Shown: one piece after another, positions 34,113 to 41,892 of the stretch | How positions within the stretch are numbered: the first letter of the stretch is position 1 | How the letters are laid out: each line of letters begins with the position of its first letter | NCBI GenBank assembly: GCA_963825505.1 | Contig: CAWGTL010000008.1 | Span: forward strand, 62,001 to 126,000 | Source of the DNA: JBBQSN01 sp963825505 | GTDB taxonomy: Bacteria; Actinomycetota; Actinomycetes; Actinomycetales; CAWJMD01 | DNA: 64,000 nucleotides | Reading direction: 5' to 3' | Translations under genes and position numbers: made by a program | Notes under the pieces: model-generated | Databases searched by the model: none | Seen by the model: only the letters and a program-made list of their open reading frames with translations | Told to the model about the DNA's origin: nothing

Positions 34113-35033
34113 ATGAGCACCGAGCCGAGCAGCACGAGCACCCCGAGGACGACCCGGGTGGTGGTCGCGTACGACGGCTCGACGCCGGCGCGCACCGCGC
34201 TGGTCGAGGGAGCCGCACGTGCCCGCCGGCTGGACGTGCCCATCGTGCTGCTGTGCGCCGTCGAGATCGCCGACGCCGTGCCGATGCAGGCGTTCACCGA
34301 CACCGCCCGGACCGCGCTGGACAGCGCGGCGGAACGGTGCCGCGAGGTGCTCGGCGTGAGCAGCGTCAGCACCGTCGTCTCGTTCGGCTCGCCCACCGGG
34401 GCCGTCCTCGAGGTGGTGCGGCCGGGCGACCTGGTCGTCGTCGGCACCCACGGCCACAAGCCGGTGGCGCGGGTGCTGCTCGGATCGAGCAGCAGCTCGC
34501 TGGTCACCCACGCCCGCGTCCCCGTCCTGGTGGCGCGCTCGTCCGGCACCGCCGACGACGCGCCCGTCGTCGTGGGCGTCGACGGGTCGCCGTCCTCGAC
34601 CGCGGCCGTCGAGGCCGCCGCGGCGGAGGCCGACAGCACCGGGTCGGTGCTGCGAGCGGTCGCGGGCGTGCCGCCCGTCGTCGACGCGGCCGGGTTCACC
34701 AGCGGGCCGGACGCGGTCGAGATCGAGGAGGCCGAGGCGTACCTCGCCGAGGCCACCGCGGGCCTGCACGAGCGGTACCCCGACCTGGTGATCGAGCGCA
34801 TCGTCAGCCAGACCCACGCCGTCGAGGCGCTCGCCCGGGCTGCCCGGCAGGCCCGGCTCGTCGTGGTCGGGAGCCGCGGTCGGGGGACCCTGCGGTCGGT
34901 GCTGCTCGGCTCGGTGAGCCGCGAGATCGCCCAGCGCGGAGCCTGCTCGGTCCTCGTGGTGCACCCCGCCACCGACCCCCGAGCCGGTAAGGCAGCCGAG
35001 CGCCGGGCGGACGAGGCCCTCGCCGGACGCTGA
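34113..35033 (+). CDS. Universal stress protein, tandem UspA domains
   Basis: 306 aa with two UspA domains (about 15-145 and 150-295). ATP-binding motifs VVAYDGSTPARTALVEGA and GTHGHKPVARVLLGSSSSS in the first, VGVDGSPSSTAAVEAA and GSRGRGTLRSVLLGSVS in the second (G2xG9xGS/T type). Tandem USPs are a hallmark of DosR regulons. ATG at 34113 with CTGGAGGG upstream; the DosR-like box is 90 nt upstream. Confidence 0.9.
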   Translation: MSTEPSSTSTPRTTRVVVAYDGSTPARTALVEGAARARRLDVPIVLLCAVEIADAVPMQAFTDTARTALDSAAERCREVLGVSSVSTVVSFGSPTGAVLEVVRPGDLVVVGTHGHKPVARVLLGSSSSSLVTHARVPVLVARSSGTADDAPVVVGVDGSPSSTAAVEAAAAEADSTGSVLRAVAGVPPVVDAAGFTSGPDAVEIEEAEAYLAEATAGLHERYPDLVIERIVSQTHAVEALARAARQARLVVVGSRGRGTLRSVLLGSVSREIAQRGACSVLVVHPATDPRAGKAAERRADEALAGR

Positions 35034-35039
35034 CCTCGC

Positions 35040-35045
35040 TAGCAT
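35040..35045 (+). promoter_or_regulatory. -10 box for a leaderless kinase transcript
   Basis: TAGCAT ends 7 nt before the GTG at 35053; no Shine-Dalgarno precedes that start. The kinase can thus be expressed independently of the upstream stress gene. Confidence 0.4.
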
Positions 35046-35052
35046 CCGGACC

Positions 35053-36687
35053 GTGTCCGACGAACCGCGCAGGTCCGAGCAGCGCCGGGTCCCCGCGCTG
35101 TCCCACGTCGGGCTCGACGACCTGCTCGCCGAGCTGCGGGAGCGCGCGGGGGAGGTGCAGGCCGCCCACGAGCGGCTCTCCGGGCTGCTGGACGCCGTGG
35201 TCGCCGTGGCGTCCGACCTCGACCTCGCGCTGGTGCTCGAACGGATCGTCTCCACGGCACGGCTGCTGTCCGGCGCGCGCTACGGCGCGCTCGGGGTGAT
35301 CGGCGCCGACTCGCGCCTGGTCGAGTTCGTCACCCAGGGGGTCGACGAGGCGACCCGGGCACGGATCGGCCACCTGCCCACGGGGGACGGCGTGCTCGGC
35401 CTGCTGATCGAGGACCCCCGCCCGGTGCGCCTGCACGACATCCGCGACCACCCGCACTCGGTCGGCTTCCCCGCGAACCACCCGCCGATGCACACCTTCC
35501 TCGGGGTGCCGATCCGCACCCGCGAGTCGGTGTTCGGCAACCTGTACCTGGCCGAGAAGCAGGGGCATGGGCCCGGACCGCACGACTTCACCCAGTCCGA
35601 CGAGGAGGTCGTCGTCGCGCTCGCCTCGGCCGCCGGCGTCGCCATCGAGAACGCCCGGCTCTACTCGCTGGGCCGGGTCCGCGAGGAGTGGCTGCAGGCC
35701 GCCGCGCGCAGCGTCCGCGCCATCACCGGCGGCGACGACCCGGTGCCGGAGATCGTCCAGTCGGTGCGGGCGGCGTCGGGGGCCGACGTCGTGAGGCTGG
35801 TCGACGCGGCGCACGACGGCACCGACGAGCTCGCCGCCCTCGCCCGCGAGGCGTCCGCCCAGCGCGCGCCGCTCGTCGCCACCGACCTGCCCGGCCTCGA
35901 CCGCGCGGTGGCCCTGCCGCTGCAGGCCGGCGGACGGGCCCACGGCGCGCTCGTCCTGGGCTGGACCTCGGAGCCCACGGCGCACCCCCTGGACCTGAGC
36001 ATGAAGGCCTCCTTCGCCGACCAGGTCGCGCTCGCCCTCGACGTCGCCGCCGCGCAGCACGACCGGGCCCGGCTCGCCGTGCTGGAGGACCGCGAGCGGA
36101 TCGCCCGCGACCTGCACGACCTCGTGGTGCAGCGGCTGTTCGCCGTCGGGCTCAGCGTGCAGTCCGTCGCCCGCCACGACCTGCCGCCCGAGCTCGCCGA
36201 CCGTCTCGAGGGGGTGGTCGACGACCTCGACGCCTCGATCAAGGACGTCCGCAGCGCCATCTTCCGGCTGCGCGAGCGGAGTGGCCCCGCCGACCTGCGC
36301 GACGCGCTCCACGACGAGGTCGCGTCCGCCCGTGAGCACCTCGGCTTCCTGCCGCGGCTGCACACGTCCGGCCCGCTCGTCGCCGTACCGGCGCTCGCCG
36401 GCGAGGACCTCGTGGCGGTGGTGCGGGAGTCGTTGTCCAACGTGGCCCGCCACGCCGGCGCCACCACCGCGACGGTCGAGGTGGTCGTCCGCGACGGGCG
36501 CCTGCGGGCCGTCGTCACCGACGACGGCACCGGGCCGCCGCAGCCGGGGACCGGCCGCCGCAGCGGGCTGCTGAACCTCGCCGACCGGGCCCTGTCGCAC
36601 GGCGGCACCTTCGACCTCGAACCCGCGCCCGGTCGCGGCACGCGGCTGCGCTGGGAGGTGCCCCTGGCCGCGGCGGCCGCGCCGTGA
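35053..36687 (+). CDS. GAF-domain sensor histidine kinase, DosS/DosT/DevS-like
   Basis: 544 aa soluble kinase: GAF-A (~50-200), GAF-B (~215-335), HisKA_3 dimerisation domain with phospho-His355 in ERIARDLHDLVVQRL, and a HATPase domain (ESLSNVARHAGAT; VTDDGTGPPQPG). GAF-A keeps the DosS stretch GHLPTGDGVLGLLIEDP and GFPANHPPMHTFLGVP, where His143 aligns with the heme-ligating His of mycobacterial DosS. It should sense O2, NO or CO and phosphorylate the DosR-like regulator. Its stop overlaps the next start (GTGA). Confidence 0.92.
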   Translation: MSDEPRRSEQRRVPALSHVGLDDLLAELRERAGEVQAAHERLSGLLDAVVAVASDLDLALVLERIVSTARLLSGARYGALGVIGADSRLVEFVTQGVDEATRARIGHLPTGDGVLGLLIEDPRPVRLHDIRDHPHSVGFPANHPPMHTFLGVPIRTRESVFGNLYLAEKQGHGPGPHDFTQSDEEVVVALASAAGVAIENARLYSLGRVREEWLQAAARSVRAITGGDDPVPEIVQSVRAASGADVVRLVDAAHDGTDELAALAREASAQRAPLVATDLPGLDRAVALPLQAGGRAHGALVLGWTSEPTAHPLDLSMKASFADQVALALDVAAAQHDRARLAVLEDRERIARDLHDLVVQRLFAVGLSVQSVARHDLPPELADRLEGVVDDLDASIKDVRSAIFRLRERSGPADLRDALHDEVASAREHLGFLPRLHTSGPLVAVPALAGEDLVAVVRESLSNVARHAGATTATVEVVVRDGRLRAVVTDDGTGPPQPGTGRRSGLLNLADRALSHGGTFDLEPAPGRGTRLRWEVPLAAAAAP

Positions 36688-37919
36688 TCGTCGTCGGCGC
36701 CGAGGCCCTCGCCGCCCGGCTGAGGGCCCTCGAGGGCGGCGGGGCGCTCCGCGTGGTGGTGAGCGGCAACCACGCCACCCCGTCGGTCGCCAACGCGATC
36801 GTCGCGGACGCGCTCGAGTCGTACCGACTGTTCGTCCTCAACGCCCAGCCCGGTGTCGTGCCCGACCGCGAGTCCGTGGTGCCGGAGACCCCGTTCGTCG
36901 GACCGGGGATGCGTCGCCACCCGCGGCTGTCCTTCGTGCCCGCGCGCCTGTCGCTCGTCCCGCGGCTGTTCGCCACCACGCACCCGCCGGACGTGGTGGT
37001 GCTGCACACCACCCCGCCCGAGCGCGGCACGCTCTCGCTCGGCACCGAGGTCAACGTCCTGCCGGCGGCGATCGAGGCCGTCCGCGCCCGGGGCGGACTG
37101 GTGGTGGCGCAGCTGAACCGCTCGATGCCTCGCACCTCCGGAGACGCCGAGATCGCCACGGACCTGGTCGATCTCGCCATCGAGGCCGACGAGCCTCTGG
37201 ACACCCACGCGATCGCGGAGCCCGACGGGACGGCTGCAGCGATCGGGGCCGCCGTCGCGGCGCGCGTCGTCGACGGCGCGACCGTCCAGGCCGGCATCGG
37301 CGCGGTGCCCGACGCCGCGCTCGCCGGGCTGCTGCGGCACCACGGCCTGCGGGTGTGGACGGAGATGTTCAGCGACGGCGTCATGCACCTGGAGCGGGCC
37401 GGAGCGCTCGACCCGGACGTCCCGCTCCGCGCCTCGTTCCTGTTCGGCACGGCCGAACTGTACGCGTTCGTCGACCGCAACCCGAGGGTGCGGATGCTGC
37501 GCACCGAGACCACGAACGCCCCCGGCCGGATCGCGGCCCAGCCGGCGATGACGTCGATCAACACCGGCCTCCAGGTCGACCTGTTCGGACAGGTGAACGC
37601 CTCGCGGATCGGCGCCCGGATCTACTCGGGCTTCGGCGGCCAGAGCGACTTCGTCGGCGGCGCGCTGCAGAGCGCGGGCGGTCAGGCGGTCGTCGCGCTG
37701 CGGTCGTGGCACCCCAAGGCCGACCGGTCCACCATCGTGCCGCTCGTCGACGAGCCCGTGACCTCGTTCCAGCCCAGTGCCGTGGTCACCGAGCAGGGCA
37801 CCGCCGAGCTGTTCGGCGCCGACGAGCGGGAGCAGGCCCGCCGCCTGGTCGAGCACGCCGCCCACCCCCGCGTCCGTGACGAGCTGCGCGAGGAGGCCGC
37901 TGCCCTCGGGCTCGGCTGA
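36684..37919 (+). CDS. Acetyl-CoA hydrolase/transferase family CoA-transferase
   Basis: 411 aa Cat1/4-hydroxybutyrate CoA-transferase-like enzyme. Conserved GIGAVPDAALAGLL, the candidate catalytic Glu in VWTEMFSDGVMHL, and GFGGQSDFVGGALQSAGG followed by VTEQGTAELFG near the C-terminus. It moves CoA between acetyl-CoA and short organic acids, which would fit a fermentative or hypoxic metabolism. Coupled to the kinase gene by GTGA overlap, unusual for a signalling gene and suggesting shared induction. Confidence 0.88.
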   Translation: MIVVGAEALAARLRALEGGGALRVVVSGNHATPSVANAIVADALESYRLFVLNAQPGVVPDRESVVPETPFVGPGMRRHPRLSFVPARLSLVPRLFATTHPPDVVVLHTTPPERGTLSLGTEVNVLPAAIEAVRARGGLVVAQLNRSMPRTSGDAEIATDLVDLAIEADEPLDTHAIAEPDGTAAAIGAAVAARVVDGATVQAGIGAVPDAALAGLLRHHGLRVWTEMFSDGVMHLERAGALDPDVPLRASFLFGTAELYAFVDRNPRVRMLRTETTNAPGRIAAQPAMTSINTGLQVDLFGQVNASRIGARIYSGFGGQSDFVGGALQSAGGQAVVALRSWHPKADRSTIVPLVDEPVTSFQPSAVVTEQGTAELFGADEREQARRLVEHAAHPRVRDELREEAAALGLG

Positions 37920-37926
37920 GACCCGG

Positions 37927-37940
37927 TGCCCCTCGGGGCA
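37927..37940 (+). terminator. Small hairpin after the CoA-transferase gene
   Basis: TGCCCC TC GGGGCA, a 6-bp stem with a 2-nt loop, 7 nt after the stop codon. Weak terminator candidate; the remaining gap to 38030 holds a GCCGTATC motif (37955-37962) and the ribosome-binding site of the next gene. Confidence 0.35.
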
Positions 37941-38030
37941 GCCACCCGCTCGATGCCGTATCGCGCTCTCGCGCAGCGGCTCTTTCCCCCAGGTCCGCAC
38001 CGGGCGGACCGCGGGACGAAGGAGTACGCG

Positions 38031-38459
38031 ATGTCCGACGAGACGGGCTTCGAAGGCTGGAACGAGGACGCAGGCGACGCGATCGGCGGCATCGTCGACG
38101 GCGTGACGGCGCTGCTGGACGGCGACGCCGACGCGGCCGTCGACGGCTTCCTGGACGGCAGCGGTGCTGCCATCAACTTCCTCACCGGCGGTCTGGCCGG
38201 CGAGGCCGTGGAGGCGGTCGAGGACTGGACCGGCATCGACGTCCGCGAGTCGGTCGAGGACGCCACCCAGTACGTGGGCGAGGCGCTCGGGGGGTTCGCC
38301 TACGACGTGGTGCAGGGCGCCGGCGACGTGGTCGACGACGTCACCGACTTCGCCTCGGAGGCCTACGACACCGCCTCGGACTACGCGAGCGACGCCGTCG
38401 ACGCCGTGGGCGACGCCGCCGGCGAGGCCTGGGACGCCGTCACCTCGATCTTCGACTGA
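38031..38459 (+). CDS. Small acidic amphipathic protein upstream of the CIS cluster (paralog 1)
   Basis: 142 aa, very acidic, no Cys, few basic residues. Hydrophobic N-terminal half (IVDGVTALLDGDADAAVDGF; INFLTGGLAGEAVEAVEDWT) and a C-terminal half of alternating Ala/Asp/Val/Tyr likely forming amphipathic helices (DFASEAYDTASDYASDAVDA). Shares EDATQYVGEA and the MSD start with the next gene. GAAGGAG precedes the ATG. Function unknown; position before the sheath gene suggests a CIS-associated cargo, chaperone or membrane-interacting protein. I recognise no named family. Confidence 0.72.
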   Translation: MSDETGFEGWNEDAGDAIGGIVDGVTALLDGDADAAVDGFLDGSGAAINFLTGGLAGEAVEAVEDWTGIDVRESVEDATQYVGEALGGFAYDVVQGAGDVVDDVTDFASEAYDTASDYASDAVDAVGDAAGEAWDAVTSIFD

Positions 38460-38477
38460 CCCGTCCGGGTCGCCGCC

Positions 38478-38508
38478 GGCGCCGCGAACCCGGCGCCACG
38501 TATCTGGG
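38478..38508 (+). promoter_or_regulatory. Hairpin followed by CGTATCTGGG motif between the two acidic-protein genes
   Basis: GGCGCCG/CGGCGCC (38478-38497, 7-bp stem, 6-nt loop) can terminate the upstream gene; the motif CGTATCTGGGC (38499-38509) follows at once, 68 nt before the next ATG. Ten of its eleven bases recur at 43842. Confidence 0.4.
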
Positions 38509-38576
38509 CGGCGGTCCGGCACCTCTCACCACCAGACCGGCCATCGGGGTCCGGCCACCAGCGAGGAGAAGCACGC

Positions 38577-39005
38577 ATGTCCGACGACGAGGGTTTCGGC
38601 TCGATCGGCGAGGAAGCCATCGACGCCCTGTACGACACCGGGTTCGCCACGGCGGCCCTGATCTCCGGCGACGTCGACGTCGCCGTGGACCGCTACCTCG
38701 ACGCCAGCAGCTCGGCGCTCGACGCAGTCACCGACGGCGGCTTCAGCCACCTGGTGGACCGGTTCGAGGCCGACACCGGCATCGACACCCGCGAGGCGTT
38801 CGAGGACGCCACCCAGTACGTGGGCGAGGCGATCGGCGATGCCGCGTGGGAGGCCACCGAGTACGTCGGCGAGGTCTACGACGACGTCAGCTCCGCCGCG
38901 GGCGAGGCCTACGACGACGTCACGAGCGCGGCCGGCGAGGCCTACGACGACGTCAGCTCCGCCGCCGGCGAGGCCTACGAAACCGTCACGGGGTGGTTCG
39001 AGTGA
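38577..39005 (+). CDS. Small acidic protein with 11-residue repeats (paralog 2)
   Basis: 142 aa, strongly acidic. N-terminal half resembles paralog 1 (ALISGDVDVAVDRYLDASSS; AFEDATQYVGEAIGD); the C-terminus carries three and a half copies of an 11-residue unit, GEAYDDVSSAA, typical of hendecad amphipathic helices such as those in LEA-like or coiled-coil proteins. GAGGAGAAG precedes the ATG at 38577. Stop overlaps the next GTG. Function unknown; no signal peptide or Cys. Confidence 0.75.
   Translation: MSDDEGFGSIGEEAIDALYDTGFATAALISGDVDVAVDRYLDASSSALDAVTDGGFSHLVDRFEADTGIDTREAFEDATQYVGEAIGDAAWEATEYVGEVYDDVSSAAGEAYDDVTSAAGEAYDDVSSAAGEAYETVTGWFE
38868..38987 (+). repeat. 33-bp tandem repeat array
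   Basis: Units start at 38868, 38901 and 38934, with a partial unit from 38967; each encodes GE(A/V)YDDV(S/T)SAA. In frame, with synonymous differences between copies, so it is under protein-level constraint rather than a fresh slippage product. Confidence 0.85.
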
Positions 39006-39160
39006 GCGACCCCGCTCCCGAGACCACCACGCAGGAGGACGGCGTCGTCGAGCGGGTCGTCGAGGACGTCAAGGAGACCGCCCGCGAGGCGACCACCTTC
39101 GTCGCCCGGCTGGGCGGCGCGCTCTCCGACGGGTTCAAGGACGGCCGCGAGCGGACCTGA
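39002..39160 (+). CDS. Small amphipathic protein, CIS-adjacent
   Basis: 52 aa. Acidic N-terminus followed by one predicted amphipathic helix (VVERVVEDVKETAREATTFV) and a short charged tail. GTG at 39002 overlaps the stop of the repeat protein (GTGA), so it is coupled to it. No family recognised; it closes the three-gene set that ends at the hairpin at 39213. Confidence 0.6.
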   Translation: MSDPAPETTTQEDGVVERVVEDVKETAREATTFVARLGGALSDGFKDGRERT

Positions 39161-39212
39161 CAGCGGTCCTGACAGCCGTCCACGCACCACGAGACCACCT
39201 GTGCGGGTGGGC

Positions 39213-39244
39213 CGCCCCTCCCCGGCGCGAGCCGGGGAGGGGCG
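39213..39244 (+). terminator. Strong hairpin terminator before the sheath gene
   Basis: Perfect 14-bp stem CGCCCCTCCCCGGC with its complement, closed by a GCGA (GNRA-type) tetraloop; 52 nt after the small-protein stop and 80 nt before the sheath start. It separates the small-protein unit from the structural CIS operon. Confidence 0.7.
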
Positions 39245-39323
39245 CGCAGGACCCGCACGGACCACCTGGTCGCAGCAGCACACACCGCAGCACCCACCCG
39301 CACTCACGGAGAGAGGCATCCTC

Positions 39324-40877
39324 ATGCCGCAGTACCTGTCTCCCGGCGTCTACGTCGAGGAGCTCGAGGCGAGCACCCGTCCGGTGGAGGGCGTCGGCAC
39401 CGCCGTCGCCGCCTTCGTCGGACTGGCCGCCGAGGGTCCCCTCCACACCCCGACGCTGGTGACCAACTGGACCCAGTTCACCAACGCCTTCGGCGGTTTC
39501 GCGCCGGGCTGCTACCTGGCGCACGCCGTGTACGGCTACTTCAACAACGGCGGCGGCGCCGCCTACGTCGTGCGCGTCGGCAGCGACACCGCGTCCGACG
39601 TCGGCAGCTCCGCTCCGCAGCCGGCCCGCGCCGAGCTGCTCACCGGCGGTGAGAACGCCCTCGAGGCGTACACGGTCGAGTCCCTGCTCCCCGGCGACGC
39701 GGGCCGCGGCACCGTCGTCGAGGTGCGGCACCCCGAGGGCGGGCAGGACGACACGTTCACCGTCGAGGTCCGCCAGGGCGACAAGCACGAGACGTTCGAG
39801 GGCCTCACGACCAGCCGGCGCCAGCGCCACAACGTGGTCACCGTCGTCAACGAGCAGTCCGTCCTGATCCGGCTCGTCGAGCGTGAGGAGCGCAAGGGCT
39901 CGGCGATCGAGCGGCCGGCCACCGGCCAGGTCGTCCTGGCCGGAGGCGCTGCGCTGGAGCCGGTCTCGGTCGGCGCCGGCGACTACGTGGGCGACGCGCG
40001 CGACCGCACCGGCTTCGCCGGCCTGGAGTCGGTGGAGACGGTCACGATGGTCTGCCTGCCGGACCTGATGTCCGAGCTCGAGCGCGGCAACCTCGACCTG
40101 GAGCAGGTCAAGGGCATCCAGACGGCGCTCATCGGCCACTGCGAGCGGATGGGTGACCGGATGGCCATCCTCGACACCCCGCCCGGCCTCGACGCGCAGG
40201 AGGTGCGCGAGTGGCGCGTCGACGGCGCGGGCTACGACTCCAAGTTCGCCGCGATGTACTGGCCGTGGGTCAAGGTCCTCGACCCGGGCACCGGCAGCAC
40301 GATGCTGATGCCGCCGTCCGGCCACATGGCCGGCGTGTGGGCCCGCAGCGACGCCGAGCGCGGCGTGCACAAGGCGCCTGCCAACGAGGTGGTGCGGGGG
40401 GCGATCGACCTCGAGACCAACATCACGCGGTTCGAGCACGACCTGCTGAACCCGGTGGCGGTCAACTGCATCCGCTCCTTCCCGGGCCGAGGCATCCGGG
40501 TGTGGGGTGCACGGACGCTCTCGAGCGACCCGGCGTGGCGCTACATCAACGTGCGGCGGTTGTTCAACTACGTCGAGGGCTCCATCCTCGCCGGCACCAG
40601 CTGGGTGGTGTACGAGCCGAACGACCAGGAGCTGTGGGGCCGGGTCAAGCGCTCGATCAACACCTTCCTGTACCGCGTCTGGCTCGACGGCGCCCTCTTC
40701 GGCGCCACGCCCGAGCAGGCGTACTACGTCAAGTGCGACGACGAGACGAACCCGAGCGAGGTCATCGAGGCCGGCTCGGTCGTCACCGAGATCGGCATCT
40801 CGCCGGTCAAGCCGGCGGAGTTCGTGGTCTTCCGCCTCGCCCAGCTGCCCAGCGGCACGTCCGCCGTGAACGAGTAG
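39324..40877 (+). CDS. Contractile injection system sheath protein
   Basis: 517 aa phage-tail-sheath family protein, the contractile outer cylinder. N-terminus QYLSPGVYVEELEASTRPVE with the VGTAVAAFVGLAAEGP motif is diagnostic of CIS/T4-like sheaths; the C-terminal domain has GIRVWGARTL, WRYINVRRLFNYVEGSI and WVVYEPNDQELW, which form the inner tube-facing domain. ATG at 39324 with GGAGAGAGG upstream. Only one sheath gene is present. First structural gene of the cluster. Confidence 0.95.
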   Translation: MPQYLSPGVYVEELEASTRPVEGVGTAVAAFVGLAAEGPLHTPTLVTNWTQFTNAFGGFAPGCYLAHAVYGYFNNGGGAAYVVRVGSDTASDVGSSAPQPARAELLTGGENALEAYTVESLLPGDAGRGTVVEVRHPEGGQDDTFTVEVRQGDKHETFEGLTTSRRQRHNVVTVVNEQSVLIRLVEREERKGSAIERPATGQVVLAGGAALEPVSVGAGDYVGDARDRTGFAGLESVETVTMVCLPDLMSELERGNLDLEQVKGIQTALIGHCERMGDRMAILDTPPGLDAQEVREWRVDGAGYDSKFAAMYWPWVKVLDPGTGSTMLMPPSGHMAGVWARSDAERGVHKAPANEVVRGAIDLETNITRFEHDLLNPVAVNCIRSFPGRGIRVWGARTLSSDPAWRYINVRRLFNYVEGSILAGTSWVVYEPNDQELWGRVKRSINTFLYRVWLDGALFGATPEQAYYVKCDDETNPSEVIEAGSVVTEIGISPVKPAEFVVFRLAQLPSGTSAVNE

Positions 40878-40886
40878 GAGCCCGCC

Positions 40887-41327
40887 ATGCCCATCGGAAT
40901 CGACCCGATCGCCACGTACGCCTTCCACGTCAACGTCGACGGCGTCACCATCGCCCAGTTCAAGGAGGTGGACGGCCTGTCCATCTCGATCGGCGTGATC
41001 GAGCACCGCTCGAACACCGGCGGTGGCCAGCCGATCATGCGCAAGCTCCCTGGCACGGTGAAGTTCGAGAACATCGTGCTCTCGCGCGGCAAGGTCAACG
41101 ACGCCGCGTTCTGGACCTGGATCAAGCAGGTGCAGGACGGCGACATCGACGGCGCCCGCCGCGACGGCTCGGTGATCCTCTACGACTACGCCCACGGCCA
41201 GGTCAGCAAGTTCGACTTCAAGCAGGGCTGGCCCTGCAAGGTCGAGCTCGGCAAGCTGCAGTCGGCCACGGACACGGTGCTGCTCGAGACCGTGACGATC
41301 ACGCACGAGCGGCTGGAGATCGGCTGA
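40887..41327 (+). CDS. CIS inner tube protein (gp19/Hcp-like)
   Basis: 146 aa phage tail tube protein. DPIATYAFHVNVDGVTIAQF, KEVDGLSISIGVIEHRSNTG and the C-terminal TDTVLLETVTITHERLEIG are typical of the CIS major tube subunit that stacks in hexamers inside the sheath. Nine nt after the sheath gene, in the same operon; stop and next start share one base (TGATG). Confidence 0.93.
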   Translation: MPIGIDPIATYAFHVNVDGVTIAQFKEVDGLSISIGVIEHRSNTGGGQPIMRKLPGTVKFENIVLSRGKVNDAAFWTWIKQVQDGDIDGARRDGSVILYDYAHGQVSKFDFKQGWPCKVELGKLQSATDTVLLETVTITHERLEIG

Positions 41328-41737
41328 TGACCTCGTCCACGTCGACGACCCTCGACGGGGCAGCCGGCCTGGTGACCGAGTTCCCGTTCACCCTGCCGCG
41401 CGGGTACGTGGACGGCTCCGGCCAGGTGCACCGGGAGGGCCGGATGCGGCTCGCCACGGCGCGCGACGAGATCATGCCGCTGCGCGACCCCCGGGTCCGC
41501 GACAACGAGGCCTACCTCACCGTGATCCTGCTCGGCCGGGTCATCACCACCCTCGGCACGCTGTCGTCCGTCGACGCCGGCGTGATCGAGGGGATGTTCG
41601 CCACCGACCTGGCCTTCCTGCAGGACCACTACCGGCGGATCAACTCCGAGGGCGGCACCCGCGCCGCGGTGACCTGCCCGTCGTGCCGGCACGGCTTCGA
41701 GGTCGACCTGGCCGGGAGCCGCCCGGGGGAATCGTGA
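41327..41737 (+). CDS. CIS tail assembly protein with C-terminal zinc-knuckle pair
   Basis: 136 aa. The stretch FPFTLPRGYVDGSGQVHREG with MRLATARDEIMPLRDPRV matches the phage tail assembly-chaperone-like protein found after the tube gene in actinobacterial CIS loci. C-terminus carries CPSCRHGFEVDLAG, half of a zinc-binding motif. Likely a tube or baseplate assembly factor rather than a structural part; inference from position. Coupled on both sides by overlaps. Confidence 0.8.
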   Translation: MTSSTSTTLDGAAGLVTEFPFTLPRGYVDGSGQVHREGRMRLATARDEIMPLRDPRVRDNEAYLTVILLGRVITTLGTLSSVDAGVIEGMFATDLAFLQDHYRRINSEGGTRAAVTCPSCRHGFEVDLAGSRPGES

Positions 41738-41889
41738 CGTACGCGCTCGACCGCCTGCACGAGGAGATCGCGTACGTCGCCTACCACTTCCACTGGCCCC
41801 AGTCCGAGATCCTCGACCTGGAGCACGCCGACCGCCAGCGGTACGTGCACGAGATCGGCGCGATCGTGCAGCGCGCCGAGGGGGGCTGA
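41734..41889 (+). CDS. DUF6760 family small CIS protein
   Basis: 51 aa. YALDRLHEEIAYVAYHFHWP followed by SEILDLEHADRQRYVHEI is the DUF6760 pattern found in the tail-tube/assembly segment of actinobacterial CIS loci. Resembles phage tail-assembly frameshift partners (gpG/GT-like) in position, though no slippery site was identified. GTG at 41734 overlaps the preceding stop (GTGA). Confidence 0.82.
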   Translation: MTYALDRLHEEIAYVAYHFHWPQSEILDLEHADRQRYVHEIGAIVQRAEGG

Positions 41890-41892
41890 GCC

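Noticed and set aside
35661..38522. 953-codon minus-strand open frame over the kinase, CoA-transferase and acidic-protein genes
   Set aside because: Spans three plus-strand genes with clear domains; composition typical of a reverse-frame shadow.
38868..38987. 33-bp repeats considered as CRISPR or integration repeats
   Set aside because: Contiguous, coding for an 11-residue helical repeat with synonymous differences between copies.
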